The notes under the pieces were generated by a model, which was not told where the DNA came from, searched no databases, and worked only from the letters and a program-made list of their open reading frames with translations. From NCBI RefSeq assembly GCF_013170805.1, contig NZ_CP051293.1:6702001-6766000 (forward strand): a stretch of 64,000 bases of DNA, in the 5' to 3' direction. The translations under genes and the position numbers were made by a program. This document shows positions 63,361 through 64,000 of this stretch, in pieces. Within the stretch, counting starts at the first letter, position 1, and the number at the start of each line of letters is the position of its first letter. This DNA is from Mesorhizobium sp. NZP2077 (lineage in GTDB: Bacteria; Pseudomonadota; Alphaproteobacteria; Rhizobiales; Rhizobiaceae).

Positions 63361-64000
63361 CTTCTTGAAAGCTAACCCTTGTTTGGTGGAACATGGGCTC
63401 TGGTCGTCGACGCTGGCTTAATGCAGGGGCTGCACGCAGGAGATACAATGCACAGAGATCGCAACCGGGTAGCGGCATAATGGCTGGCCGACCGGTGTCA
63501 TCCCCAGGCTGCCGCAGCGTGCGGCTTGTCTGTCCCTCCATGATCTCTCGGAAGACAGTTCCGAATACTGCGACCGGTTGCCCGCCTTGTGTGTCGCCTC
63601 GATCTCATAACCGATGGTGAGCTGCTCAATGGGCTATCCTTCGCCGGATAAGAGATGAAGTGCGAACGCTCTCGGGGATCATGCCGATCGTACGTACGTC
63701 CTGCTTACTCTGGTCAGGCATAGGGCGCAATTTGTTGGCCCAGCTATGAAACTCTTGCCGGAAGTTAGCTCTGCCGCGTGCGTGATGGCTTGAGCGGACT
63801 GACGCAACGAAGGCTCACGAGTATTCGGTTCCTGCCGTCATTATGACGAGACTCAACGGTACCTTCAACATCGGCGTGGTTCGACTCGCCGCGCGAAAAC
63901 AGGCAAATCTCGATTGAATCCGTCACGCGGTGTCAGCCTGGCATTGGTGCCTTCCCTTCTCAACAACTATCAAATCAGCATTCACGATAGCCCAGTTATC
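63361..64000. other. Stretch downstream of the second nod box without a recognised gene
   Basis: About 640 bases. Short frames exist but none has family-like sequence or a good ribosome site. The nod-regulated gene, if any, either starts beyond the window or has decayed. Confidence 0.4.

Overview
The window looks like part of a symbiosis island (an ICEMlSym-like integrative and conjugative element) in a Mesorhizobium-type alphaproteobacterium, together with the chromosomal edge it is inserted into. The evidence is a tRNA-Phe gene followed by a P4-type integrase, fixNOQP and fixGHIS with fnrN and hemN, a complete traG/trb conjugation operon, a LuxI-type traI, a full-length glmS/nodM behind a nod box, a second nod box, and high GC with many 4-base ATGA gene overlaps. 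The genus is inferred from gene content only.

Layout: (1) 1-8.5 kb, chromosomal side: the start of a GH4 glycosidase, two AraC regulators and a sugar ABC uptake operon (binding protein, two permeases, ATPase) ending in a dehydrogenase/aldo-keto reductase fusion. (2) 8.8-10.4 kb: tRNA-Phe, the presumed attachment site, and an intact integrase. (3) 10.7-24.8 kb, accessory cassette: a seven-gene minus-strand operon (nucleotidyltransferase-like, XRE/ImmA, DUF4186, radical SAM, methyltransferase-like, nucleotide kinase, patatin) that I cannot match to a described system; then a probable type II Thoeris pair (TIR ThsB plus TM-Macro ThsA), unknown membrane proteins, a Fic protein, and a decayed second copy of the integrase. 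(4) 25.0-36.0 kb, microaerobic module: fixGHIS, fixNOQP, a hemerythrin-like protein, fnrN and hemN, with FNR/FixK-like boxes. (5) 36.5-48.5 kb: traG-copG-trbBCDEJLFGI-DUF2274. (6) 48.5-64 kb: a mosaic of intact genes (second hemN, porin, nodM, traI, alpha carbonic anhydrase, LysE exporter, DapA-family enzyme) among many gene and IS remnants (zinT, IS6, IS4, ISKra4, B3/4 domain, hemN and dapA fragments).

Working together: FnrN is expected to switch on the cbb3 oxidase, its copper and assembly genes and oxygen-independent heme synthesis at low oxygen. NodD acting at the nod box is expected to raise glucosamine-6-phosphate supply for Nod factor. TraI and the trb/traG apparatus serve transfer of the island. 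The relaxase, excisionase, traR, nodD and nif genes are not in this window.

The best candidates for something undescribed are the seven-gene operon at 10929-17950, with a 20-bp palindrome at its start, and the Thoeris-like locus with an inverted repeat covering its ribosome-binding site.
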